From Microbacterium luticocti DSM 19459 (GTDB lineage Bacteria > Actinomycetota > Actinomycetes > Actinomycetales > Microbacteriaceae), in the NCBI RefSeq assembly GCF_000422405.1, contig NZ_AULS01000003.1, positions 124,001 to 188,000 on the forward strand: a stretch of 64,000 nt of DNA. Reading direction: 5' to 3'. Below the pieces are notes generated by a model. The model searched no databases, had not been told where the DNA came from, and saw only the letters and a list, made by a program, of their open reading frames with translations. A program made the position numbers and the translations under genes. Below, piece after piece: positions 36,093 through 43,455 of this stretch (the stretch's first letter is position 1; the number at the start of each line of letters is the position of its first letter).

Positions 36093-36181
36093 CCTGCCTC
36101 CTCGAAGGTTGCCCGCAGCGGCCTGCCGCGAGAGCCGGGGCCGCGTCACGGCCAGGATACGCACGCCCGGCACTGCAGATC

Positions 36182-36231
36182 AATGCACGAACACGTGGCA
36201 AAGTTGCACGCACGCTGTGCACTGATGCACA
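36182..36231. promoter_or_regulatory. Probable LysR operator between mmsB and lysR
   Basis: A perfect 16-bp palindrome TGTGCA-CTGA-TGCACA is at 36216-36231, ten bases before the lysR ATG, and further TGCAC words occur at 36184 and 36205, the four spaced over about 45 bp. Such a site next to a LysR gene usually serves autoregulation and activation of the divergent operon. Confidence 0.65.
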
Positions 36232-36240
36232 CTCGGACCC

Positions 36241-37152
36241 ATGGGGCACGAACCGCAGCCGGAGGCGCTGACGACGTTCCTGGCCGTGGCACGGCTGGGC
36301 CGGTACACCGCCGCCGCCGAGGTGCTCGGCGTCAACCACTCCACCGTGTCACGCCGCATCGCCGCGCTCGAAGACGCGATGGGCGGACGGGTGCTGGTGC
36401 GCACCGGCGCCGGATGGGAGGTGACCGACCTCGGCCGCCGCGCGGTGGCGGCCGCCGAGGCGATCGAGGCGTCGCTGCGGGCGCTCGGCGAAGACACCGG
36501 CGGCGACCCGGTGCAGGGCATGGTGCGCATCGCCGCGCCCGAGGCGTTCACCTCGGCGTTCCTGGTTCCGGCGATGACGGTCCTGCAGGCCGAGCATCCC
36601 GCCCTGGCCGTCGAATTGCTGGCGGCGACCCAGCGGGTGCGGCAGAACCGGTCGGGCGTCGATCTCGAGGTGGTCGTGGGTCGCCCGCAGGTGCACCGGG
36701 CGTTCGCGACACCGGTGTGCGACTACTCGCTGCGGCTGTACGCCACCGCGGACTACCTCACGCGTCGCGGCGCACCGGCCTCGCTCGACGAGCTGTCGCG
36801 GCATCCGGTCATCTACTACGTCGAATCATCCCTGCAGGTCGACGAGCTCGACCGGGCGGTGCAGACCCTGCCCGCCTCTCCCCCGTCGATCCGGTCGACC
36901 AGCGTGTTCGCGCACGTCGAGGCGACGGCCGCCGGGGCGGGCATCGGCGTGCTGCCGGACTTCCTCGCCGACCACGATCCGCGCCTGGTGCCGGTGCTGG
37001 CCGATGACTTCGCGCATCCGCTCGAATACTGGGCGGTCGCCCGCGACGAGGGTCCGCGCAACGCGGCGGTCGCGGCGACGCTCGAGGCCGTCCACGCGCA
37101 GGTGCGGCGGGCGCGCGCGGCCGCCGGCGCGGGTCTCGAGATCAGGAGATGA
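36241..37152 (+). CDS. LysR-family transcriptional regulator
   Basis: A 303-residue LysR-type regulator. The N-terminal helix-turn-helix is ALTTFLAVARLGRYTAAAEVL with NHSTVSRRIAALEDAMGGRVLVR; the C-terminal effector domain begins near residue 90 (VRIAAPEAFTSAFLVPAM). Cysteine in TPVCDYS may lie at the effector pocket rim. It is divergent from mmsB-mmsA, so it probably senses a valine-catabolic intermediate and controls them. The ATG has no Shine-Dalgarno sequence; the palindrome lies ten bases upstream. The last codons are within a 130-bp tandem duplication. Confidence 0.88.
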   Translation: MGHEPQPEALTTFLAVARLGRYTAAAEVLGVNHSTVSRRIAALEDAMGGRVLVRTGAGWEVTDLGRRAVAAAEAIEASLRALGEDTGGDPVQGMVRIAAPEAFTSAFLVPAMTVLQAEHPALAVELLAATQRVRQNRSGVDLEVVVGRPQVHRAFATPVCDYSLRLYATADYLTRRGAPASLDELSRHPVIYYVESSLQVDELDRAVQTLPASPPSIRSTSVFAHVEATAAGAGIGVLPDFLADHDPRLVPVLADDFAHPLEYWAVARDEGPRNAAVAATLEAVHAQVRRARAAAGAGLEIRR

Positions 37153-37376
37153 CACGGAATCAGGAGGATCCGGCCGAGATCGTCCTGAGCCGGTGATATC
37201 TCCTGTTCTGGGGACCCGCGCGTGGGCAGAACGCGTGGCTCACCGCGCGGCCGCCGGCGCGGGTCTCGAGATCAGGAGATGACACGGAATCAGGAGGATC
37301 CGGCCGAGATCGTCCTGAGCCGGTGATATCTCCTGTTCTGGGGACCCGCACGTGGGCAGAACGCGTGGCTCACCGC
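37114..37376. repeat. Tandem duplication of 130 bp between convergent genes
   Basis: Bases 37114-37246 recur at 37244-37376 with a 130-bp period and one difference (37220 G versus 37350 A). Each copy includes the last codons of lysR, an imperfect inverted repeat (arms beginning ATCAGGAGAT and ending ATCTCCTGTT, about 33 bp each, with GGATCCGGCC at the centre) and a CTCACCGC end that in the second copy contains the brkB stop. The stop of lysR is in copy one; copy two would code for the same tail if read on. Confidence 0.95.
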
Positions 37377-38365
37377 CCGGCGGTCGTGCCGGCGGCGGAT
37401 CGGGCGCGTTCGAGCTCGCCGACGGCGACCTGCACGGCGTCTTCGGCCCGGCGGATGCGGCGGGCCGCCATGGTCGGGCTGCCGAACCGTTCGCGCACGC
37501 GGTCGTCGCGCTCGCGCACCCGGACGACGATGTACGAGCAGGCGACCAGCAGCACCTGCGCCGACAGGTTCATCCACAGCAGCAGGGCGATCAGCGCCGC
37601 GAACGAGGCGAGCAGCGGGTTGGATGTCGCGCCCCGGACGAACAGGCTCGACAGCTGTTGCAGCACGGTGAGGCCGACACCGCCGATCACCGCGCCCGGG
37701 ATGATCGCGCCGGCGGGCGCGCGCAGCCCCGACAGCACGACGAACAGCAGGGCGACGATGCCGGCGTCGAGCACGAAGACCACCAGCACCGTGCCGGCGT
37801 AGGTGAGCGTGTGCACGAGCGCGGTGGCCGCCGGCCCGACCCAGTCGCGGACAAGCCCTGCCAGCACGGTGACGAAGAAGGTGGCGGCGGCGGATGCCAC
37901 GATGCCGAGCGCGATCGCGACGGCCAGACCCAGGTTGCGCAGCAGCACCCAGAGGAAGAAGCCGTCGTCGCCGGTCTGGTCGGCGATGGTGCGCAGGGCG
38001 GCGCGGGTGGAGGCGATGGCGCCGAGCGCCGCGCCGACCAGGCCTGCGGCGCCGACCACTCCGGCGATGGTGAGGCCGGCCGGCGCGGTGATCGCGGCCG
38101 GGTCGACCAGACCGCCGGATCCGACCAGGCCGGGGATGACGGCATCCACCGTCGTCGTCAACCGGTGCATGGCATCGGGATCGCCGGCCAGCCAGGCCGC
38201 GGCGACGCTGAAGCCGAGCAGCACGGCGGCGAAGACGCTGAACAGGGCCCGATAGGTGATCGCATCGGCCAGGCGCGGCCCGCCGTGCTCGGTGTAGTGC
38301 AGGAACGCCCGGACGGGTGTGAGCGTCAGCGCCCAGGCGGTGACCCTGCGGATGGTCTCTCGCAC
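37370..38365 (-). CDS. YihY/BrkB-family membrane protein
   Basis: A 331-residue polytopic membrane protein of the YihY/UPF0761 (BrkB) family, function not firmly known. The family signature RLADAITYRALFSVFAAVLLGFS is near residue 30, and about six hydrophobic segments run to residue 275 (GTVLVVFVLDAGIVALLFVVL, and PGAVIGGVGLTVLQQL then LLLWMNLSAQVLLVACSYI). The C-terminus is charged and basic (RVRERDDRVRERFGSPTMAAR). The start is GTG at 38365. It is convergent with lysR, with the tandem duplication at its 3' end. Confidence 0.85.
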   Translation of the reverse strand: MRETIRRVTAWALTLTPVRAFLHYTEHGGPRLADAITYRALFSVFAAVLLGFSVAAAWLAGDPDAMHRLTTTVDAVIPGLVGSGGLVDPAAITAPAGLTIAGVVGAAGLVGAALGAIASTRAALRTIADQTGDDGFFLWVLLRNLGLAVAIALGIVASAAATFFVTVLAGLVRDWVGPAATALVHTLTYAGTVLVVFVLDAGIVALLFVVLSGLRAPAGAIIPGAVIGGVGLTVLQQLSSLFVRGATSNPLLASFAALIALLLWMNLSAQVLLVACSYIVVRVRERDDRVRERFGSPTMAARRIRRAEDAVQVAVGELERARSAAGTTAGR

Positions 38366-38804
38366 GCGCCCACCCTATCCGGACCGCGGCCGGGGCCGAA
38401 CGGCCTGTTCCGACCCCGTGCGTTCGACTAGGATCAGCCGGCTCGGGGCTTCTCAGGCGGGAGGCGAGGAGTTTTCTCCCTGGTGGCAGGAGGTTTCTCC
38501 CCCTTCTGGAGCCCGGTCAGGTCACGGATCGGTCACGCCGCCTCGACGGCGCCGGCGCCGCTGTTACCGTGAACCCGCATTCGCGATGCCGGGACCCGAA
38601 TCCGCTTACGAGACGTCAGACGACACCCTTCCCCGGCACGGACGGCTCGCCTGAGATTCGGCACCGTCCGCTCGGATGCGCCCCGTCCGGTCCCCGATCG
38701 CCCGCAGCCTCTGCGGCGGCATCCCGCCGTCGCGGCGTGCTCGCGCGCGTCGAAGACACCGCAACCGACCACCCGCCCGGCGGGTCCGTCCAGAGGAGCC
38801 CCCC
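38366..38804. other. Gene-free leader before the SipW-type protein gene
   Basis: A stretch of 439 bp without a convincing gene. It holds a TAGGAT -10-like hexamer (38429-38434) and two inverted repeats GGAG-TTTT-CTCC (38468-38479) and GGAG-GTTT-CTCC (38489-38500) spaced exactly 21 bp. If the hexamer is the promoter, the leader RNA would be about 360 bases. No riboswitch family was recognised. Confidence 0.5.
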
Positions 38805-39413
38805 ATGTCCGAACCCATCACCCCGCGTCCCGCCTCGCGCCGCAGGCGGCTGGCCCTCCCCGTCGTCGTCGCCGGCGCCGCGGCATCCCTGCTGCTCGCG
38901 CTGAGCCTGTCGCCGTCGGTGGCCGCGTTCACCGCGCAGATCGCCAACAACGGCAACACCGCCGCAACCGGCACGCTCGCCATGAAGGAGTCCAGCGGCA
39001 CCGCGACCTGCACCAGCGGCCCCACCGGGGCCGCCACCTGCGCGACCATCAACAAGTACGGCGGCAACACCGCGATGGTCCCCGGCGGCGCTCCGGTGGT
39101 GACCACGGTCACGATCACCAACACCGGCACCGCACCGGCGAACACGTTCACGCTCGCACCCGGTGCGTGCACGAGCGCGCCGACGTCGCAGACGGCCAAC
39201 CTGTGCGACAAGCTCCGCGTCGTCGTCGCGCAGGACGGCACGCAGATCTACGCGGGTACGGCCGCGGGGTTCACCGCGGTCCTCTCGCGCCCCGCCCTGG
39301 CCGCGGGCGCCAGTTCGACGTTCACGTTCAGCGTCTCGATCGACTCGAGCGCCGACAACGCCTACCAGGGGCTGACCGCATCGCAGCCGCTGGTGTGGCA
39401 GTTCAGCTCCTGA
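38805..39413 (+). CDS. SipW-type secreted protein (TasA/camelysin-like)
   Basis: A 202-residue exported protein of the SipW-dependent signal-peptide class. The head is basic (RPASRRRRLALP), followed by a hydrophobic core (VVVAGAAASLLLALSLSPSVA) and the AFTAQI cleavage region typical of these leaders near residue 40. The mature part is a Thr/Ala/Gly-rich beta-sandwich-like sequence with conserved phrases TVTITNTGTAPANTFTL and STFTFSVSI, similar to TasA and archaellin-like sandwiches. Four cysteines occur in pairs (TCTSG, ATCAT, GACTS, NLCDK). The next gene encodes a SipW-like peptidase eight bases downstream, so this is its likely substrate. Start: ATG with AGAGGAG six bases upstream. Confidence 0.8.
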   Translation: MSEPITPRPASRRRRLALPVVVAGAAASLLLALSLSPSVAAFTAQIANNGNTAATGTLAMKESSGTATCTSGPTGAATCATINKYGGNTAMVPGGAPVVTTVTITNTGTAPANTFTLAPGACTSAPTSQTANLCDKLRVVVAQDGTQIYAGTAAGFTAVLSRPALAAGASSTFTFSVSIDSSADNAYQGLTASQPLVWQFSS

Positions 39414-39420
39414 ACCGGCG

Positions 39421-41151
39421 GTGACGGTGAGCGCTGCGACGGCCGGCCGCACCCGGATGCCGGGATGGATCGGCGTCGCGATCGTCATCGCGGTGGTGGG
39501 TCTGGCCGTCGCGGCGCTCACGGCGTTCGGGCTGCGGATGCTGGTGATCACGACGGCGAGCATGGGAACGACCGCACCGGTTGGATCCCTCGTCGTCGCC
39601 CAGCCGCAGTCGGAGTACCACGTGGGCGAGGTCATCTCGTTCAGGGCGGAAGAGCGCGTGGTCACCCACCGCATCGTCGCCGCCGACGAGGCCGGGTTCA
39701 CCACGAAGGGCGATGTGAATGCGGCGCCGGATGCCTGGCACGTCGCACCCGACGCCGTCATCGGCGCCGCGGCCTGGATCGCCCCCGGGCTCGGCCGACT
39801 GCTGCAGGCTGCGCCCTGGCTGGTGCTCGGCATCGCGCTGACCGAGACCCTCGCCCGGCTCACCGGGCGAGGGCCTGGGCGCCACGTCATCCGGCTGGTG
39901 GGCTGTGCGCTCACCGTCGCGATCGTCTCGCTGTGGCTGCGGCCCTGGGTGGGCGTCGCGCTGCTGAGCGTGCAGCCCGCCGGGGACCGCGGCGTGCTCA
40001 TGCACGTGGTCAACACCGGACTCTTCCCGGTGCGGGCGGGATCGGTCAGCCTGCGCAGCGGGCAGGACGCGCTCGTGCACGTGATCGACCGGCTGCCGTC
40101 CGGCGCCTACGGGCTGGCGCCCGTCCCCGACCTGTCGTGGGCGTGGCGGCTGGGCATCCTCGTCGTGTGCCTCGTGCCGCTGATCATCGCGCTGCTACTG
40201 CCGTCGCCTGCCGTGTCGGTGCCCGCCGCCGCGGCCGATGGCGCCACAGCCACGGATGCCACAGCCGTGGCGCATCCGGTCGCGAAGGGCATCATCGTCC
40301 TGGCCGTCACGATCCTCGCGGTGATGCTGGTGGCGGTGGTGAACACGATCTGGTCGACGGCGGCGTTCTCGGCCGTCATCACCGACTCAGCGAACACGGC
40401 GGGCACCCGGCCGTACTTCACCTGCAAGGCCGCCGCCACGAGCGTGGCGGCACCCGGCACCTACGCCGCGTATGCGATGGGCACGAGCGGCCCGTCCACC
40501 GAGCAGGACCTCACCACGAACAACCGCGACGGCACCTGGGCGCGCTCACGCTCGGTCGTGAACTCGTACGGTTGCACGCGCGACACCCCGCTGGCGTCGG
40601 TGACCTTCAACGGCACCAACCAATGCCTGTACGTGCCCGGGCGTCTCACCAACCCGAGCACGTTCTCGCTGGAGGCGTGGTTCCGCACGAACAAGAAGTC
40701 GAACGGCAAGATCATCGGTTTCGGCGACGCCAACGGATCGGCCGCCGACGGCTCGTACGACCGCCACATCTACCTCGACTCCAGCGGACGCGTCGTGTTC
40801 GGCGTCTACCCGGGAAGCGTGCGGACGATCTCGACGACGTCGAACAACGCCGACGACCGGTGGCACCACGTGGTGGCCACGCTCTCGCCCGCCGCCGGCA
40901 TGGCCCTGTACCTGGACGGGCAGCTCGCGGCATCCAACCCGGCGGTGACCACCGCGCAGAGCTACGCCGGCTACTGGAAGATCGGGTGCGGCAATCTGAC
41001 CTCGTGGGCCAACGGCACCGTCACGAGCGGCAACAACACCGGCTACAACGGCCCGTCCTACTTCGACGGCTGGCTGCAGTACGCGGCGGTCTACACGGTC
41101 GCGCTGACCCCAGCGCAGGTGAAGGCGCACGACCTGGCGGGGGTGCCCTGA
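39421..41151 (+). CDS. SipW-like signal peptidase fused to a LamG domain
   Basis: A 576-residue membrane protein. Residues 15-43 form a membrane anchor; the peptidase part has TTASMGTTAPVGSLVV with Ser47 as nucleophile, VTHRIV with His83 (the ER-type Ser-His pair) and TKGDVNAAPD with Asp98. More membrane spans lie at about 123-180 and 235-262. At 290-312 is another hydrophobic segment (GIIVLAVTILAVMLVAVVN) followed by STAAFSAVITDSANTAG, which itself looks like a SipW-type cleavage site. After it comes a LamG jelly-roll (about 385-573; FSLEAWFRTNK, DRWHHVVATLSPAAGMALYLDGQ). The peptidase may therefore release its own LamG domain. Start GTG is eight bases after the upstream stop. Confidence 0.8.
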   Translation: MTVSAATAGRTRMPGWIGVAIVIAVVGLAVAALTAFGLRMLVITTASMGTTAPVGSLVVAQPQSEYHVGEVISFRAEERVVTHRIVAADEAGFTTKGDVNAAPDAWHVAPDAVIGAAAWIAPGLGRLLQAAPWLVLGIALTETLARLTGRGPGRHVIRLVGCALTVAIVSLWLRPWVGVALLSVQPAGDRGVLMHVVNTGLFPVRAGSVSLRSGQDALVHVIDRLPSGAYGLAPVPDLSWAWRLGILVVCLVPLIIALLLPSPAVSVPAAAADGATATDATAVAHPVAKGIIVLAVTILAVMLVAVVNTIWSTAAFSAVITDSANTAGTRPYFTCKAAATSVAAPGTYAAYAMGTSGPSTEQDLTTNNRDGTWARSRSVVNSYGCTRDTPLASVTFNGTNQCLYVPGRLTNPSTFSLEAWFRTNKKSNGKIIGFGDANGSAADGSYDRHIYLDSSGRVVFGVYPGSVRTISTTSNNADDRWHHVVATLSPAAGMALYLDGQLAASNPAVTTAQSYAGYWKIGCGNLTSWANGTVTSGNNTGYNGPSYFDGWLQYAAVYTVALTPAQVKAHDLAGVP

Positions 41152-41154
41152 CGC

Positions 41155-41186
41155 AGGCATCCGTCACGACCCGCCGACGGATGCCT
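41155..41186 (+). terminator. Hairpin after the SipW-LamG gene
   Basis: AGGCATCCGTC and GACGGATGCCT form a perfect eleven-base-pair stem with a ten-base loop, four bases after the stop codon. It contains the GGCATCC/GGATGCC heptamer as an inverted pair. No U-tract. Confidence 0.55.
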
Positions 41187-41255
41187 CACCCTGACCGCGA
41201 TGCCGACGCGCGCGACGCGGATGACGCGCTCGCCGCGGATAAACTGTGCGCGAAC

Positions 41256-41924
41256 ATGGAGACCGAGCGCATCGTCCGCGTGATCCTCGTCGAGGACCAG
41301 GCGCTGTACCGCTCGCTGCTGGGGGACCTCATCCGTCGCGAGGACGGATTCGCGCTCGTGGCGGCGACCGGCAGCGTCGCCGAGGCGCGCATGCTGGCGG
41401 CCACGCGTCCTGTCGACGTGCTGCTGCTGGACATCGAACTGCCCGATGGCAACGGTTTCGCGCTGGGGCGATCGCTGCGCACCGCGCGGCCCGAGCTCGG
41501 CGTGGTGCTGCTGTCGGCGCACGACATGATGGACCTGCTGCTGGCCCTGCCCGAGTCCGACCGACGCGGCTGGAGCTACCTGTCGAAGGTGTCGTCGACC
41601 TCGCGGCAGACGCTGCTGCGGGCGCTGCGCCTGAGTGCAGACGGCGGCAGCATGCTCGACCCCGACCTGGTCGCCGGCCTCACGCCCCGCCGGGGCAGCG
41701 CCCTGGCCGAGCTCACCGCCCGCCAGCTGGCGGCGCTGCGACTGCTCGCGCAGGGGTTGTCGAACGCGGCGATCGCCCGCGAGATGGGCATCTCTGCGCA
41801 TTCGGTCGACAACCTGCTCAACGGCGTGTACACCACGCTCGGCGTCCGCGACGACGGCGATCTGAACAGCCGGGTCGCCGCCGCGCTGCACCTGGTGCGC
41901 GACGGCGCGAGTGGTGCCGTATGA
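41256..41924 (+). CDS. LuxR-type response regulator
   Basis: A 222-residue two-component regulator. The receiver domain (about 9-125) has acidic residues ILVEDQALYR, phospho-acceptor Asp59 in VLLLDIELPDG, and LLSAHDM; the switch lysine is in YLSKVSS. A LuxR helix-turn-helix follows (LTARQLAALRLLAQGLSNAA, then ISAHSVDNLLNGVYTTLGV) near residues 155-210. Translation is coupled to the histidine kinase (ATGA overlap). The chosen ATG gives the standard receiver start; a TAAACT hexamer 11 bases upstream may be its -10. Targets are unknown, but the SipW and pilus promoters on either side carry inverted repeats. Confidence 0.9.
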   Translation: METERIVRVILVEDQALYRSLLGDLIRREDGFALVAATGSVAEARMLAATRPVDVLLLDIELPDGNGFALGRSLRTARPELGVVLLSAHDMMDLLLALPESDRRGWSYLSKVSSTSRQTLLRALRLSADGGSMLDPDLVAGLTPRRGSALAELTARQLAALRLLAQGLSNAAIAREMGISAHSVDNLLNGVYTTLGVRDDGDLNSRVAAALHLVRDGASGAV

Positions 41925-43102
41925 ACGCGCCCGCCCCACCACCGGTCACCGAGGCCCTCGCCGCCCGAGACCGGCGTGACGACCTGCGCGTGCTCGTGCT
42001 GGCCGCCGGGGCGCTGCTGCTCACCTTCGCGATCGGCGCCACCGTGCAGGCCATCTTCGTGTTCCGCCCCGAACGGCTCGACGCCGCGCATCTGCTGGCA
42101 CAGAGTTCGATGCTGCCGATGCGCCTGCTCACGAACGTCGCCACGGTCGCCTCGGTGTTGGTCGCCTGCGCCGCGGTGCGGCTGAACGAACGGCGCCTGC
42201 CGGTCGCGTTGGCGGCCATCGTCGCCCTGAGCGTGGCGGCGGGGATGCTCCGCCACGGGGCACAGCTGCTGCTCGGCATCTATGTGCGCCCCGCGCTGGA
42301 GACGAGCCTCATCGAGATCACCTCGGTCGCCGTCGTCGTCACGGTGTCGCTGCTGCTCGCCCTGGCCCAGGTGCGGGCCCGCGCGCGGCTGCGCGAGCAC
42401 GAGCGCGCGGCCGCCGAGCACCGCACCCGCGCCTCGCTCGCGCTCGCCGAACTCGCGACCGAAGAGATGCGGGTGCGCCGCGAGGTGGCCGAGGGCCTGC
42501 ACGGCACGCTGCAGGGCCGCCTCGTGGTGACGCAGAGCGCCCTGGCGGCGCTGCGCCGTCGCGGCCAGGCGGCGGGGTGGGATGCCGCAGACCTGGCCCG
42601 TCTGGACGACATCCGCCGCGATCTGGAGTCGATCCGCGAGCGGGACGTGCGCGAGCTGAGCCAGCTCGTCTACCCGGTGGGGGTGGATGTCGGCATCGCG
42701 CACGCGGTGCAGGTGCTGGTGCGTCGGCTGCCCGCCGACATCGCCGTCGACACCGACATCTCGCCCGAGGCCGGACACGCCCTCGACGGCACCGACACCG
42801 ACGCGGTGGGACGGCGCATCACACTGGTGCGCGCCGTCGAAGAGGGCATCACCAACGCCCTTCGCCACGGGGCCGCGACCGCCCTCGCCATCCGCATCGC
42901 GCTCGACCCCGCGGCGTCGCGCATCGTGCTGACCGTCGACGACGACGGCACCGGTGCGCCCGAGACGGCGACGTGGAACGGGCTGGCGCGGATCGCCGAG
43001 CGCCTCGCGCTGCGCGGCGGCACGGCCGCTCTGACCGGTTCGTCGATGGGTGGCGCCTGCCTGCGCGTCGAGCTGCCGACATCCCTCACCCCCGCCGAAT
43101 GA
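41921..43102 (+). CDS. Sensor histidine kinase (NarL-system type)
   Basis: A 393-residue membrane kinase of the HisKA_3 class. Four hydrophobic segments lie between about residues 22 and 150 with short loops and no large sensor domain, suggesting it detects a signal in or at the membrane. A dimerisation helix pair contains VAEGLHGTLQGRLV with phospho-accepting His194. The ATPase domain follows (VEEGITNALRHG with Asn312 and VDDDGTGAP). Its partner is the response regulator it overlaps. Input signal unknown; location between the SipW and pilus genes suggests control of surface structures, which is inference. Confidence 0.88.
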   Translation: MNAPAPPPVTEALAARDRRDDLRVLVLAAGALLLTFAIGATVQAIFVFRPERLDAAHLLAQSSMLPMRLLTNVATVASVLVACAAVRLNERRLPVALAAIVALSVAAGMLRHGAQLLLGIYVRPALETSLIEITSVAVVVTVSLLLALAQVRARARLREHERAAAEHRTRASLALAELATEEMRVRREVAEGLHGTLQGRLVVTQSALAALRRRGQAAGWDAADLARLDDIRRDLESIRERDVRELSQLVYPVGVDVGIAHAVQVLVRRLPADIAVDTDISPEAGHALDGTDTDAVGRRITLVRAVEEGITNALRHGAATALAIRIALDPAASRIVLTVDDDGTGAPETATWNGLARIAERLALRGGTAALTGSSMGGACLRVELPTSLTPAE

Positions 43103-43112
43103 GGCCCGGCGG

Positions 43113-43295
43113 GTGGCGCGGCGGTCACTGGTCGCGGTCGCGCGCGACGGCCCGGTCACGGTCGCATCCGACCGTCCGGTCACGGGCGAGCCCGGCCGCC
43201 CGTTCCCGGTCCTGCGCGACAGTCCGGTCACGGTCGCACCCGACCGTCCTATCGCGGTCATGCCCGACCGCCCCGTGGCGTTCGCCCGCGCGTGA
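43113..43295 (+). CDS. Possible small repeat protein (60 aa)
   Basis: A 60-codon frame starts with GTG ten bases after the kinase stop, with GAGG eight bases upstream, and spans the whole 24-bp tandem repeat without a stop. It reads as octapeptides of the type DRPVTVAP, repeated six times, then ARA. No signal peptide and no family recognised. Because a 24-bp unit keeps every frame open, openness alone is weak evidence; this may be only a repeat. Confidence 0.25.
   Translation: MARRSLVAVARDGPVTVASDRPVTGEPGRPFPVLRDSPVTVAPDRPIAVMPDRPVAFARA
43146..43289. repeat. Six-copy 24-bp tandem repeat
   Basis: Six consecutive 24-bp units, each beginning GACCGTCC or a close variant (GACGGCCC, GGCCGCCC, GACAGTCC) and containing GGTCACGGTCGCACCC-like sequence. 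The unit length is a multiple of three, consistent with coding as octapeptides or with a regulator-binding array before the pilB promoter. Confidence 0.85.
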
Positions 43296-43326
43296 GGCGT
43301 GCGTCACACCCGTCACGATTTTCTCG

Positions 43327-43357
43327 TTGACAACAACATGAGAATGCTCTCATGATT
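43327..43357 (+). promoter_or_regulatory. pilB operon promoter with inverted-repeat operator
   Basis: A TTGACA -35 element (43327-43332) is followed after 18 bases by CATGAT (43351-43356). Between and over them lies ATGAGAATGCTCTCATGATT (43338-43357), whose CATGAGA-ATGC-TCTCATG core is a perfect inverted repeat. The same 20-bp pattern is upstream of the pilin gene. The pilB ATG is about 100 bases further. Confidence 0.7.
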
Positions 43358-43455
43358 AGGGGGACAGAGGAGAACGGTCGCCGTCACCCGCCGAAACGGG
43401 GCAGCTGACGCGCACCGAAGATCCGGTGGACCGGCGGGTGGGTGACAGGGGACAC

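Noticed and set aside
37114-37376. Insertion sequence or integration site
   Set aside because: The duplication has no transposase and its ends are not terminal inverted repeats; it is simply a tandem copy of local DNA.
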